Below, piece by piece: positions 35,921-46,151 of a stretch of DNA of 64,000 bases. Below the pieces are notes generated by a model. That model was not told where the DNA came from and did not search any database. It saw nothing but the letters and a program-made list of their open reading frames with translations. The DNA comes from Chloroflexi bacterium OLB13 (GTDB taxonomy: Bacteria; Chloroflexota; Anaerolineae; Aggregatilineales; Phototrophicaceae). The position numbers and the translations under genes were made by a program. The DNA is taken from NCBI GenBank assembly GCA_001567485.1, contig JZRA01000048.1, positions 1-64,000 of the forward strand, read 5' to 3'. Within the stretch, counting starts at the first letter, position 1, and each line of letters opens with the position of its first letter.

Positions 35921-36907
35921 ATGGCTGCACACCCATGGACTCCGCGCTGGCGTGGCAAGCGGGTGAGTCCGCTGCCGTATTTGCTGATTCTCCCGACGCT
36001 CGCGTTCGTCGTGCTGTTCACGATTTACCCGACGTTTCAGGTCATCCGCAGCAGTCAGGTGTACTACCATCCTAACCGGCCCGACCGCACCCGTGAATCC
36101 GACCTCAACCTGCCCGGTGTTGCGGTCGAAAGCCGCAGCATCCGCGGCCCGCATGATGTCGGCCTCGCGTACTTCCGCGCCATGTTCGACCCCACGACCG
36201 AGGAAGGCACGATCTTCTTCCGCGTGTTGGGCAACACGCTGGTGTATGCCGCGGTCACGGTATCGGCCAGCATGGCGCTGGCGTTCCTATTCGCCATGCT
36301 CGTCAACCGTGCCGCCAAATGGATCGGGCTTGCGCGGATCGCGTTGTTCTACCCGACCATGCTGCCGATGGTCAGCGCCGCGACGATCTGGCTGTTCTTC
36401 TTCACGCCCGACTACGGCTTATTCAACAGCGCGCTGCAAGTGTTCGGCTATACTGGCCCGCAGAATTGGGTCATCAACAAAGACCTCGCGCTCGGATCCC
36501 TGATGATCGTGGCGATTTGGAAGGACGCCGGCTACCTGATGATCTTCTATCTCGCGGGTATGCAGAACTTGCCGTCGGAGATCTATGAAGCCGCCGATCT
36601 CGATGGCGCGAGTTGGTGGGTCAAGACGATCCGAATCACACTGCCGCTGCTGCGCCGAACCACCCTGTTCGTCAGCGTGGTGGCGATCATCAGCGCGTTT
36701 CAGAACATCGACCACGCGCTGGTGCTGACGTATCAACTCGTCTCCGGCGAGGCCGACCTGCTGCTCTATGAGATCTACAAGCAGCGCTTCGTCTTGCAGA
36801 ACTATGGTTTTGCCAACGCACTGACTGTCGTTATGATCTTGCTGCTTCTCGTCTTTACGCTGAGCAACTTCTTCCTATCCGAACGTTCGACCGAGGCGCG
36901 CGCATGA
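35921..36907 (+). CDS. Sugar ABC importer permease (MalF/UgpA type)
   Basis: About 328 residues with six or more membrane helices. The EAA motif, which contacts the ATPase, reads EIYEAADLDGASWWVKTIRITLP-like: Glu-Ala-Ala at the start of DLDGAS, then ITLPLL. The N-terminal helix PLPYLLILPTLAFVVLFTIY is typical of MalF/UgpA proteins. The ATG at 35921 is chosen at the expected N-terminus; the upstream extension is across the hairpin region. It overlaps the second permease by 4 bases. Confidence 0.92.
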   Translation: MAAHPWTPRWRGKRVSPLPYLLILPTLAFVVLFTIYPTFQVIRSSQVYYHPNRPDRTRESDLNLPGVAVESRSIRGPHDVGLAYFRAMFDPTTEEGTIFFRVLGNTLVYAAVTVSASMALAFLFAMLVNRAAKWIGLARIALFYPTMLPMVSAATIWLFFFTPDYGLFNSALQVFGYTGPQNWVINKDLALGSLMIVAIWKDAGYLMIFYLAGMQNLPSEIYEAADLDGASWWVKTIRITLPLLRRTTLFVSVVAIISAFQNIDHALVLTYQLVSGEADLLLYEIYKQRFVLQNYGFANALTVVMILLLLVFTLSNFFLSERSTEARA

Positions 36908-37788
36908 GTACCGCCTCGATGAGTATCCGACCCGCTAAGCCACGCAGCTATTCCAAGTGGTTCGTCAACGCGCTGACCATCGTATTGTGTATCCTGTGGG
37001 CGATCCCGATTCTGTGGGCGATCGTCGTGTCACTGCGCCCGCGCAGCGACGCGCTCGGCCGGGGCGACATCTGGTTCGGCCAGTACCTGACGACCGAAAG
37101 CTATCAGATCGTCAACGAGCTTGCCCCGTTTTTCCCGCGCATCGAGGACGGTCGGCTGACTGGTTCGTACTATCAGAACACGCTTCAGTACGTCCTGACG
37201 ACACTTGGCGTACAGCTCATCACGATTCCGCTGGCGGCGTTCGCGTTCGTGCATTTCGAGTTTCCGGGCAAGAAGATCCTGTTCTACCTGATCCTCTCTC
37301 AGATGATGATCCCGACCGCCAGCCTACTCGTGCCAAACTTCGTTACTATCCGCGAGATGGGCCTGTACGATACGACGCTGGCGATTGCGATTCCGTACTT
37401 CGGCTCGGCGTTCGGCACATTCCTGATGCGTCAGGCATTTCTTGAAGTCCCGCGTGAGCTGGTCGAGGCCGGCCAGATCGACGGATGCCGCTGGTATCAC
37501 CTGCTCTGGCACGTCTATCTGCCGCCGAGCCGGCCGACGTTGATCGCGTTCGGACTGGTCAGCGTCAGCTTCCACTGGAACTCGCTGCTGTGGCCGCTGG
37601 TCGTCACAAGCGACAACGCGCGTCCGCTGACCATGGGCCTACTGCGGTTCACGCAGTTGACGGACATCGGCGCACAGTGGAGCCTTATCATGGCGGCGAC
37701 TCTGATTATCGTGGCGCCCCTGCTGCTGATCTTCCTAGTCTTCCAGCGCCAGTTCATCCAGAGCTTCATGCACTCCGGGATCAAGTAA
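36904..37788 (+). CDS. Sugar ABC importer permease (MalG/UgpE type)
   Basis: 294 residues with six membrane helices. The EAA loop reads ELVEAGQIDGCRWYHLLWHV, with the conserved Glu-Ala and Gly. The final FQRQFIQSFMHSGIK is typical of MalG/UgpE C-termini. It overlaps the preceding permease (ATGA), so the pair is translationally coupled. The following 222-base gap to the aldolase gene contains only a TTGACC and a TATGAT that are too close together to form a standard promoter. Confidence 0.93.
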   Translation: MSTASMSIRPAKPRSYSKWFVNALTIVLCILWAIPILWAIVVSLRPRSDALGRGDIWFGQYLTTESYQIVNELAPFFPRIEDGRLTGSYYQNTLQYVLTTLGVQLITIPLAAFAFVHFEFPGKKILFYLILSQMMIPTASLLVPNFVTIREMGLYDTTLAIAIPYFGSAFGTFLMRQAFLEVPRELVEAGQIDGCRWYHLLWHVYLPPSRPTLIAFGLVSVSFHWNSLLWPLVVTSDNARPLTMGLLRFTQLTDIGAQWSLIMAATLIIVAPLLLIFLVFQRQFIQSFMHSGIK

Positions 37789-38010
37789 GCGCCAGAAAGC
37801 ACATCGGAGACTGACACGATACACTCGTACGCCGCGTCAGGTGACGGCAGCGTTCATGACTGCGCCGCTCGCAGAGCGTTGTGCCGCTTAAATTCAGCAA
37901 AATTCTATGTAAGCCAAGAGGCCGGCGGTTGATCGGCCTGCCCATCAATACCAAGCCTTTGACCTCGTTGAGTTATGATCCGAAACTCAGGCTTGAGAGG
38001 AACGGAAAAT

Positions 38011-38685
38011 ATGGCTCAGTTCGATCGCATGACGGTCTACAATACTATCCTTCAGGACGGCATGACGCCGCTGTTCTATCACGCAGACGCTGAAGTCGCG
38101 CAGAAGGTCGTCGGCGCGCTGTCAGCCGGCGGAAGCCACGTTGTCGAGTTCACGAATCGCGGCGATTTTGCGATCGAAGTCTTTTCGCAGTTGGTGAAGT
38201 ACTGCCGCGTAAATCACCCGACCATGATAGTCGGGGTCGGCTCGGTTGAGGATGAGGCGACCGCCGCGCTGTTCGCCGCCCACGGCGCGAACTTCATCAT
38301 CGGGCCTACGTTCAACGAGGCTGTCGCGCGTATGTGCAATCGGAGAAAGCTGCCCTACATTCCGGGCTGTGGCGATCTCAATACCATCGCATCCGCCGAG
38401 GAGAACGGCGCCGAGTTTGTCAAAGTATTTCCCGGTGCAGCGGCGGGCGGGCCGGGGTTTATCAGGGCAGTGCTTGCGCCGCGCCCATGGAGCAAGATCA
38501 TGCCGACCGGCGGCGTTACGCCGGACGAGGCGAACCTGCGCGAGTGGTTCGGGGCCGGCGCAGCATGCGTTGGGATGGGCAGCCAGCTTGTTCAGAGTGC
38601 GTGGATCAAGGCCGGAGCCTTCGACCAAATTTCCGAACTCACCGCATCGACACTGGCGCTGATCCAGCGCATACGGAACGCATAG
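38011..38685 (+). CDS. eda: KDPG/KHG aldolase-family enzyme
   Basis: About 224 residues, a class I aldolase of the Eda family ((beta/alpha)8 barrel). The general-base Glu46 (VVEFTNR) and Schiff-base Lys138 (FVKVFPGAAAGGPGF) are present, with MPTGGVTPDEANLREWFGAGA forming the phosphate-binding end. KDPG aldolase splits 2-keto-3-deoxy-6-phosphogluconate into pyruvate and glyceraldehyde 3-phosphate. The segment around YIPGCGDLNTIASAEENG departs from the usual PG-TPTE motif, so a related keto-sugar acid could be the substrate. AGAGGA precedes the ATG. It lies between the importer and the sugar isomerase. Confidence 0.85.
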   Translation: MAQFDRMTVYNTILQDGMTPLFYHADAEVAQKVVGALSAGGSHVVEFTNRGDFAIEVFSQLVKYCRVNHPTMIVGVGSVEDEATAALFAAHGANFIIGPTFNEAVARMCNRRKLPYIPGCGDLNTIASAEENGAEFVKVFPGAAAGGPGFIRAVLAPRPWSKIMPTGGVTPDEANLREWFGAGAACVGMGSQLVQSAWIKAGAFDQISELTASTLALIQRIRNA

Positions 38686-38895
38686 GGCGGAGTCGCTGTA
38701 GAATTCTGGATCGAAGGGACGCCCGAACAAGTCATACAGGCCGCAAATTCCGGCCTTGCTGACACGCCGGTGTTGGTTGCGTAGGTCGACGCTTCTAAAC
38801 AGCTAAACGACTCACCGCTGACGCAGGCGTGGATCGAAGGTTTCAAACAGAGTTGGCTCAACACCCCGCACACGCCGGGCAAGAAAGGCTCTTAA
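38686..38895 (+). pseudogene. Transaldolase-like relic: both ends kept, middle missing
   Basis: Directly after the aldolase stop, in the same frame, the DNA reads VEFWIEGTPEQVIQAANSGL and ADTPVLVA, a stop at 38782-38784, then DASKQLNDSPLTQAWIEGFK and a TAA at 38893-38895. The first part resembles the N-terminus of the small transaldolase/fructose-6-phosphate aldolase family (FW-D...EE...A...GL-DG). The second resembles its C-terminal helix (DSPLT..GI..F..DW). About 150 residues between are absent, including the Schiff-base lysine. GGCGGAG is at ribosome-site distance from a GTA where a start codon would be expected. Assignment rests on short motifs. Confidence 0.55.
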
Positions 38896-39471
38896 ATGAC
38901 GATCCTACAACCGTTCAAAACCGAGATTGACCTGAAGACCGGCGTGTTCACGCCTGAGACCGGGATCATCAAGCGGTATCTCAGCCAGATGCGATCGATG
39001 TTCGCTGACACAGACGCCGTCGAACGCATCCTTGCCGATGAGGGTGATCGCCTGCTGTATGAGGTGTACGTCACGAAATTACCGGAGGAAGCCGGCCAAA
39101 TTCTGCACTGTACGACCATCATCCATCCGGGCAAGATCGGCAGCGAGTTCCACATGACGAAAGGACATTATCACGCCCGGCGGGAAGAAGGTGAAGTCTA
39201 CCTCGGCCTGTCCGGCGACGGATGTTTGGTGATGCAAACACAGGAAGGCGCGACTGACGTCCAGTTCATGAAGCCGGGAACTGCGGCTTACGTCCCGCCC
39301 TATTGGGCGCATCGCACCGTCAACATTGGCGAAGCGCCGTTCGTATTCTTCGCGGCGTGGGCGGGCGATGCCGGTCATGATTACGGCACGATCGAACGAG
39401 ACGGATTCCGTAAGCTGATCGTTGACGCCGGCGGCCGTGTCGAGGTGACGGATAACCCGAAATACAGGTAA
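38896..39471 (+). CDS. pgiA: Cupin-type glucose-6-phosphate isomerase
   Basis: 191 residues of the cupin phosphoglucose isomerases first known from Euryarchaeota, unrelated to the usual bacterial Pgi. The metal ligands are all present: His91 and His93 (MTKGHYHA), Glu100 (GEVYLGL) and His139 (PPYWAHRTVNIG). The DAGHDYGTI segment near the end is also typical. It interconverts glucose 6-phosphate and fructose 6-phosphate. The ATG abuts the stop of the relic upstream, and it is probably co-transcribed with the KDPG-aldolase-like gene. Confidence 0.92.
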   Translation: MTILQPFKTEIDLKTGVFTPETGIIKRYLSQMRSMFADTDAVERILADEGDRLLYEVYVTKLPEEAGQILHCTTIIHPGKIGSEFHMTKGHYHARREEGEVYLGLSGDGCLVMQTQEGATDVQFMKPGTAAYVPPYWAHRTVNIGEAPFVFFAAWAGDAGHDYGTIERDGFRKLIVDAGGRVEVTDNPKYR

Positions 39472-39527
39472 GGTGGATCGGCTAGGACGAACGAGGACAC
39501 GCTAGCGCGCGCATCGCCAGAATATCC

Positions 39528-39533
39528 TATAAT
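39528..39533 (+). promoter_or_regulatory. Candidate -10 box for the glycosyltransferase gene
   Basis: A perfect TATAAT lies 84 bases before the ATG at 39617; no clear -35 box. Confidence 0.4.
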
Positions 39534-39616
39534 CGGTGAAAGCATCGCGGCCCGACGTGACAATGTGAGAACGATCATGAGTCGTCATTTCATCGATCTG
39601 CCGGCGTCATAGTGTC

Positions 39617-40741
39617 ATGCGCATCAGACTCATCGCCAAGAACGCCAACGAGATCAGCGGGATCTCGAATTATGCGCGGCAGCTGCACGCCACCTATCAA
39701 GCCGCGGGCGTTGAATCCATGCTTGATTCACCTGATCCGACGCCTATACCGGGTTGGATCATGCGCGGCGCGAAAGCCGTGGGCTATGATCTATCCGCGT
39801 TCTTTCGCTCCTACCCGCTGACCGTTCAAGACGCCCCCGATACGATTGTCCATCTGACGTCACAGACGCTGGGCACAACGTTGACGTTTCGTCATCCGGC
39901 CCGAACGGTCATCACCGTGCACGACATCCTGCCGTATATGCTGCGCAACGTGGCGGAGCTTAACCACTATCGACACCACATCGAACGGTTTTTCGACTCG
40001 TTGGCGATGCGCAATCTCAAAAAGGCCGACGTGATCGTCGCTGACTCGGCGTACACCAAGCAGACGCTCATCGACATCCTGCGGATTTCCGGCGAACACA
40101 TTCACGTCGTGCATCTCGGCATCGATCACACGCGATTCCGCCCAATCCCAGCGGCCGATCTCACGAGGAAGCGGTTCGGCCTTCCTGAGGGCGTCCCACT
40201 TGTGCTGTATGTTGGCTCTGAAGCGCCGCGCAAAAACCTGAGCACGCTCATCGACGCGTTGCAGTCCGTACGCGCCGCACATCCCGACGTGATGCTGGTC
40301 AAGGTCGGCCGGCCGCAGTTCGATACCGAGCGACAGCGGCTGATCGAGCAGGTGGCACAGCGCGGGCTTGCGGATAACGTCATCTTCCTCGATGAAGTGG
40401 GTCTCGACGATCTGGTGGCGCTGTACAACCTGTGTGATGTGTTCGTGCTGCCGTCGCTGTATGAAGGCTTCGGATTTCCGGCGCTGGAAGCAATGGCCTG
40501 CGGAACACCGGTCGTTGCAGCCAACGCCGCGTCGCTGCCCGAATTAGTCGGTGACGCGGCGCTGACCGTCGATCCGCGCAGCTCGGAACATATCGCTGAT
40601 GCAGTGGGCCGCTTGCTGAATTCTGCCGAACTGCGGGCTGATCTCTCCAGTCGTGGGAAGGCGCACGTCACCCAGTTCACATGGGAACGGACGGCACGGC
40701 TCACGCTTGCCGCATACGATACCTCACTATCCGCCGGCTGA
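39617..40741 (+). CDS. GT4-family glycosyltransferase
   Basis: 374 residues with the GT-B fold. The N-terminal half contains ISGISNYARQL and TVHDILPYM. The C-terminal nucleotide-sugar site has LYVGSEAPRKNLSTLIDAL and the EX7E-type loop PSLYEGFGFPALEAMACGTPVVAANAASLPEL. The protein is soluble or peripheral and retains the sugar anomeric configuration. The acceptor is unknown: a polysaccharide, glycolipid or compatible solute are all possible given the neighbouring trehalose genes. The ribosome site is weak (GTGTC before the ATG). Confidence 0.9.
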   Translation: MRIRLIAKNANEISGISNYARQLHATYQAAGVESMLDSPDPTPIPGWIMRGAKAVGYDLSAFFRSYPLTVQDAPDTIVHLTSQTLGTTLTFRHPARTVITVHDILPYMLRNVAELNHYRHHIERFFDSLAMRNLKKADVIVADSAYTKQTLIDILRISGEHIHVVHLGIDHTRFRPIPAADLTRKRFGLPEGVPLVLYVGSEAPRKNLSTLIDALQSVRAAHPDVMLVKVGRPQFDTERQRLIEQVAQRGLADNVIFLDEVGLDDLVALYNLCDVFVLPSLYEGFGFPALEAMACGTPVVAANAASLPELVGDAALTVDPRSSEHIADAVGRLLNSAELRADLSSRGKAHVTQFTWERTARLTLAAYDTSLSAG

Positions 40742-40847
40742 GCGCCTTGAGTCCACACACGATCAACGCTGCTCGTTGTTCGGCCGTAATGCGCGTAAAA
40801 TCATCCCCGATTCATCGCAGCAGCGCCCCGGAAAGGACGCACACACC

Positions 40848-42152
40848 ATGGCTAGGATTGCCCTGATCGGCGCAGGAAGCACGGTTTTTGCAAGGAATCT
40901 GCTGGGGGATATCCTCAGCTTCCCGGAGCTTGCCGACAGCGATATCCGCCTCATGGACATCGATCCGTACCGGCTTCATACGTCGGAGATCGTCGCACAC
41001 AAAGTCGCTGAGGCGCTCAGCGCGCGACCGGCGATCACGGCCACGACCGACCGCAGACAAGCTCTACAAGACGCCGACTACGTCATCTGCATGATCCAAG
41101 TCGGCGGCTACAAACCCGGCACCGTCATTGACTTCGAGATCCCGAAGAAGTACGGGCTGCGCCAGACCATCGCCGATACGCTGGGAATCGGCGGAATCAT
41201 GCGCGGCCTGCGGACGATCCCCGTCCTGCTGGACATTACGCGCGACATGGAAGAGGTCTGTCCGGACGCGCTTTTCATCAACTACGTCAACCCGATGTGC
41301 ATGAATCAGTGGGCGCTTGATCGGGGTTCAAAGATCGCCAACGTCGGCCTGTGTCACAGCGTGCCGCACACCGCACAGCAGCTGGCCGCGGACATCGGCG
41401 TGCCGTATGCCGACATCAACTACCTCGTCGCCGGCATCAACCACCTCGCGTTCTATCTCAAATTCGAGCACAAGCACACCGGTCAAGACCTGTATCCGTT
41501 GATCCGCAAGGTCGTCGAAGAACACCGCGTGCCGGACTGGAACCGCGTGCGCTACGAACTGTTCACACGCGTCGGCTACTTCGTAACCGAGTCCAGCGAG
41601 CACCTCAGCGAGTACACGCCGTATTTCATCAAGCGCGACCGGCCCGACCTGATCGAGCAGTACAACATCCCGCTTGACGAGTACATCCGCCGCTGTGAAG
41701 CTCAGATTGCGGGCTGGGAAGCCCTGCGCGCCGAACTTGAGGATCGCGGCGCGCCGATCCACGTCGAGCGCAGCGGCGAGTACGGGTCGCTCATCATCCA
41801 CAGCATGGAAACCGGCGTCCCGCGCGTGATCTACGGAAACGTCGCCAACCACGGCATCATCGACAACTTGCCGCAGGGATGCGCGGTCGAAGTCCCGTGC
41901 CTCGTTGACCAGAACGGCATCCAACCGACCCGGATCGGCGCGATACCACCGCAGTTGGCCGCGCTGATGCAAACCAACGTCAATGTCCAGAGCCTTACTG
42001 TCGAAGCCGCTTTGACAGGCAAACGTGAGCACATCTATCACGCCGCGATGCTCGATCCGCACACCGCCGCCGAGCTTACCCTCGACCAGATTTGGGCGCT
42101 CGTGGACGACCTGATCGAGGCGCATGGCAGCTACCTGCCGGAGTACGCGTAG
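40848..42152 (+). CDS. GH4-family alpha-glucosidase/alpha-galactosidase
   Basis: 434 residues of glycoside hydrolase family 4, enzymes that need NAD+ and a divalent metal and cleave by oxidation-elimination. It starts at the nucleotide-binding MARIALIGAGSTVFARN. Metal and substrate residues lie in NYVNPMCMNQWAL and VGLCHSVPHTAQQ (Cys-His), and AGINHLAFYLKF is conserved. The context fits the AglA/MelA branch rather than the 6-phospho-glycosidase branch, which suits an ABC-imported, unphosphorylated sugar; this is inference. The frame is open far upstream, but the ATG at 40848 with GGAAAGGA upstream is the family start. Confidence 0.92.
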   Translation: MARIALIGAGSTVFARNLLGDILSFPELADSDIRLMDIDPYRLHTSEIVAHKVAEALSARPAITATTDRRQALQDADYVICMIQVGGYKPGTVIDFEIPKKYGLRQTIADTLGIGGIMRGLRTIPVLLDITRDMEEVCPDALFINYVNPMCMNQWALDRGSKIANVGLCHSVPHTAQQLAADIGVPYADINYLVAGINHLAFYLKFEHKHTGQDLYPLIRKVVEEHRVPDWNRVRYELFTRVGYFVTESSEHLSEYTPYFIKRDRPDLIEQYNIPLDEYIRRCEAQIAGWEALRAELEDRGAPIHVERSGEYGSLIIHSMETGVPRVIYGNVANHGIIDNLPQGCAVEVPCLVDQNGIQPTRIGAIPPQLAALMQTNVNVQSLTVEAALTGKREHIYHAAMLDPHTAAELTLDQIWALVDDLIEAHGSYLPEYA

Positions 42153-42189
42153 ACGTCATCATGGCTGGAACGGCGCGCGCCCTACGAAA

Positions 42190-43647
42190 TCAGCGCGCGC
42201 CGCGCATCGCGTCCTCGATCTGCCGCCCAAACCACTGGTGGATGTCGTTTTGGCGCACCTGCTCGGCCAGACGGGACGCCCGCATCGTGCGCTCCGCATC
42301 ACCCATCATCAGCGCCTTTCGAAGCGCCTCGCGCATATCGTACACGTCATACGGCGACACGAGCAGCGGCGCATCGCCAAGCTCCTCCGCAGCCCCTGCC
42401 TCTTCAGACAGGATGATCTGGCCGCTGCGCTGGTTGAGCACGGCCCCCTCCTTTGCGACCAGATTCATCCCGTCCGCGATGGGATTGACCATCAGCACGT
42501 CATATCGAGTCATCGCCGCGACCGCGCGATCGTAGTTGTTGCCGAGTTTGATCTGAACCGGCTCCCAATCCGGTTCGCCCAGCGTCGCGTTGATCTCACC
42601 AACCAGCGCCATGATGTCGCGCAGATAGTGCTTGTATTCGGTGACTTCGGTTCGGCTGGGAACCAGCAGCGCGAGCATCTCGACCTTGTGCCGGAACTCC
42701 GGATACTCGCGTAAGAGGTTCCGGTAGGCGAGGAAACCACGCAGGATGTTCTTGCTCGGTTCGACGCGATCAACCCGCAAGATCAGCTTGCGTTCGCCGA
42801 TACGGGCGTTGATCTGCCGGACGTACTCCTTGACCTCCGGCTTCTCCCGCCGGCGCGTCAAGTCGTCCACGTCTACTGAAATCGGATAGTGCGCCGCTTC
42901 AAGCACCTGTCCGCGATACGTCAGGATGCGCTGCTTCTCCATCACCGCGACGCCCTGTAACACGTCGGCCGCCGTCTGCATGAAACGCCGAACATCACGC
43001 CCGGTTTGGAACCCGAACCGATCCGCCATCAGCATCGATTCGACGATCTCGCGGCGCATCTTCAGCGGCAGCACACGCCACGCGTCCGGGCCGGGCCACG
43101 GAATATGGCAGAACGGCTGGATTACCACCCGACTGCCGAGCCGTTCACGCAGAAAGCGCGGCATCAGGTAGAGGTGATAGTCCTGCGGCATGACGATCAC
43201 CGGGCCGCTGAGCTGCGACACTGTCTGCACGACCGCATCGGCCAGCCGCTTGTTCGCCTCGGCATACGCTTGCCATGCGTGCCACAAGTTCGCGTCCAAT
43301 ACGGGCGTGCGCGGCGTATCGTAAAGCTGATGCTGGACAAACCACAGCAGCGGATTGCTGATGACGTTGTAGTAGGCGTTGTACGTGGATGGAACCGGCG
43401 CGATAAGGCGGACACGCATGTCGTCTAGAGCATGAACCCCATCCCCTTGCATGGCGACCCACTTCCGGTCGCCCCGGCTCAGCGCATGGCTGATCCACAG
43501 CACGTTGTGTGTTTTGGCGACGCCCGTGATCGCGGTCACCAGCCCTCCCGACCCGCGTTCCGGCTTGAGTTCTCCATCCCGGTTATAGAACGAGTATGGG
43601 CCGCGATTCGACACGATTATCAGATGTGGCGAAGTGCCATCTCGCAT
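42190..43647 (-). CDS. otsA: Trehalose-6-phosphate synthase OtsA (GT20)
   Basis: 485 residues. OtsA transfers glucose from a nucleotide sugar to glucose 6-phosphate. Visible are the N-terminal IIVSNRGPYSF with GSGGLVTAI, VMPQDYHLYLMPRFLR, FCHIPWPGPDAWRVLP, LRVDRVEPSKNILRG, and DGMNLVAKEGAVLNQ before the SEEAGAAEEL nucleotide-binding helix. The ATG at 43647 follows GGAGG. It lies 44 bases after otsB, so both enzymes are made together. The 3' end, converging on the GH4 gene, has a GGCGCGCG/CGCGCGCC hairpin overlapping the stop. Confidence 0.96.
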   Translation of the reverse strand: MRDGTSPHLIIVSNRGPYSFYNRDGELKPERGSGGLVTAITGVAKTHNVLWISHALSRGDRKWVAMQGDGVHALDDMRVRLIAPVPSTYNAYYNVISNPLLWFVQHQLYDTPRTPVLDANLWHAWQAYAEANKRLADAVVQTVSQLSGPVIVMPQDYHLYLMPRFLRERLGSRVVIQPFCHIPWPGPDAWRVLPLKMRREIVESMLMADRFGFQTGRDVRRFMQTAADVLQGVAVMEKQRILTYRGQVLEAAHYPISVDVDDLTRRREKPEVKEYVRQINARIGERKLILRVDRVEPSKNILRGFLAYRNLLREYPEFRHKVEMLALLVPSRTEVTEYKHYLRDIMALVGEINATLGEPDWEPVQIKLGNNYDRAVAAMTRYDVLMVNPIADGMNLVAKEGAVLNQRSGQIILSEEAGAAEELGDAPLLVSPYDVYDMREALRKALMMGDAERTMRASRLAEQVRQNDIHQWFGRQIEDAMRGAR

Positions 43648-43691
43648 GATCTGCCTCCATTCGTTGTCTCGGTGGTTACGCCGTATGGCCG

Positions 43692-44519
43692 CTAGATGCG
43701 CACGCAGTCCGCCAGCCACGTCAAGAAGTCGGCGACATCGTCTATGCCATCGGCGAAATACGTGCAGTGATCGGCCAGATCGGGCGGGCCGCTGTCGGGA
43801 TGCACGACGCCAATCGAGACCCCGCGAAGGTCTGCGGCGTTCACCGTCATGTCTCGCAGCACATCCATCGCGTCCAAGTCGGTCACGTCATCGCCGAGGA
43901 AGATCACCGAACGCAGGCCGCATTCGTTGACGACCGACCGGAGCGCCGTGCCTTTGTCAATCGGCTCAGCCGGCTTGACATCCCAGATCATCTGTCCGGG
44001 CGAGATACGCAATCCAAGCGAATCGGTCAACGGGCGCAGCCGGTGTTCAATCGTATGACCGACCTCGGCCGGATTCGGCGCAAGCCGGTAATGGATCGTG
44101 GCAGTCAGCCCCTTCGGCTCGGTGATAACGCCGGGCAGATCGCTGAAATCCAGCGCGTCGATCAGCGTGGTGATGGCTGCCCGTGCGCTGTCCTCGTCCG
44201 GATTAGACCCATCTGCCCCACCACGCCACCGCTCGAATCCGTGATTTCCATAGTAGATGATCTCATCGCGGGGGAAACGGCTGTAAAGGTCGGCTGCCGC
44301 CCGGCCGGAGATCAGCGCGATCCGCACGCCAGCCTCGTTCAGGCGGTCAAGCGCGCTCTGCGAACGATGGTGAATACGGGCGCCATCCGGCCGCGGGTCA
44401 AACGCGCTCAACGTCCCGTCAAAGTCACTGATGATGGCGCTGTTCTCCGCTGTGATGAGGGACTTCAGATACTCGGTGTGCTTACTCCAATGGCGTTCAC
44501 CGTGGGGATCCTCGCTCAT
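43692..44519 (-). CDS. otsB: Trehalose-6-phosphate phosphatase OtsB
   Basis: About 275 residues of the HAD phosphatase superfamily. Motif I SDFDGTLSAFDP holds the nucleophilic Asp, motif II is ALISGRAAADL, a lysine lies in WDVKPAEPIDKGTAL, and motif IV is FLGDDVTDLDAM. It dephosphorylates the OtsA product to free trehalose, a compatible solute. The ATG at 44519 has AAGGCGG upstream and is preferred over the GTG at 44558. It is divergent from citrate synthase. Confidence 0.94.
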   Translation of the reverse strand: MSEDPHGERHWSKHTEYLKSLITAENSAIISDFDGTLSAFDPRPDGARIHHRSQSALDRLNEAGVRIALISGRAAADLYSRFPRDEIIYYGNHGFERWRGGADGSNPDEDSARAAITTLIDALDFSDLPGVITEPKGLTATIHYRLAPNPAEVGHTIEHRLRPLTDSLGLRISPGQMIWDVKPAEPIDKGTALRSVVNECGLRSVIFLGDDVTDLDAMDVLRDMTVNAADLRGVSIGVVHPDSGPPDLADHCTYFADGIDDVADFLTWLADCVRI

Positions 44520-44674
44520 GACAAGCCGCCTTCCCTTGTGCTTGGCACGCGTATCCACAAGTAGAACGCAAAAACATGGGCAGTACGTGAGATTCTCACG
44601 GAACTGAACCCAAACACACGCCGCATCTTTGAACTTCAGGCATCACGGGCGTTCATCACATCTTTCAAGGGTGG

Positions 44675-44680
44675 TACAAT
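44675..44680 (+). promoter_or_regulatory. Candidate -10 box for citrate synthase
   Basis: TACAAT with a weak TTCATC -35-like hexamer 17 bases upstream (44652-44657). It leaves a leader of about 95 bases before the ATG. Confidence 0.45.
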
Positions 44681-44782
44681 CGGTCACGTTAATCGGGTGA
44701 TGATCTACCTGCCTGCACCAGCAGCGTTTCATACGCTCCGGCCAGTCCAGAGATCGAGATATTGCGAAAGGAAGAGCGTTCC

Positions 44783-46057
<1,275 letters not shown>

Positions 46058-46072
46058 GCTTACGTCTCTCAC

Positions 46073-46109
46073 AAAAACAGCGCACTGCTTTAAGCGATGC
46101 GCTGTTTTT
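46073..46109 (+). terminator. Rho-independent terminator of citrate synthase, probably bidirectional
   Basis: AAAAACAGCGCA pairs with TGCGCTGTTTTT over 12 bp, giving A- and T-runs on either side, so it can act for the convergent peptide-importer operon as well. Confidence 0.92.
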
Positions 46110-46151
46110 GATTGTCGAACGGGTGCGTCGTAAACAGCCCGCGCGTCTGTC

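Noticed and set aside
38698-38895. A possible riboswitch or leader between eda and the cupin isomerase
   Set aside because: The stretch reads as protein-like sequence in one frame apart from one stop, and both halves resemble transaldolase ends, so a gene relic explains it better.
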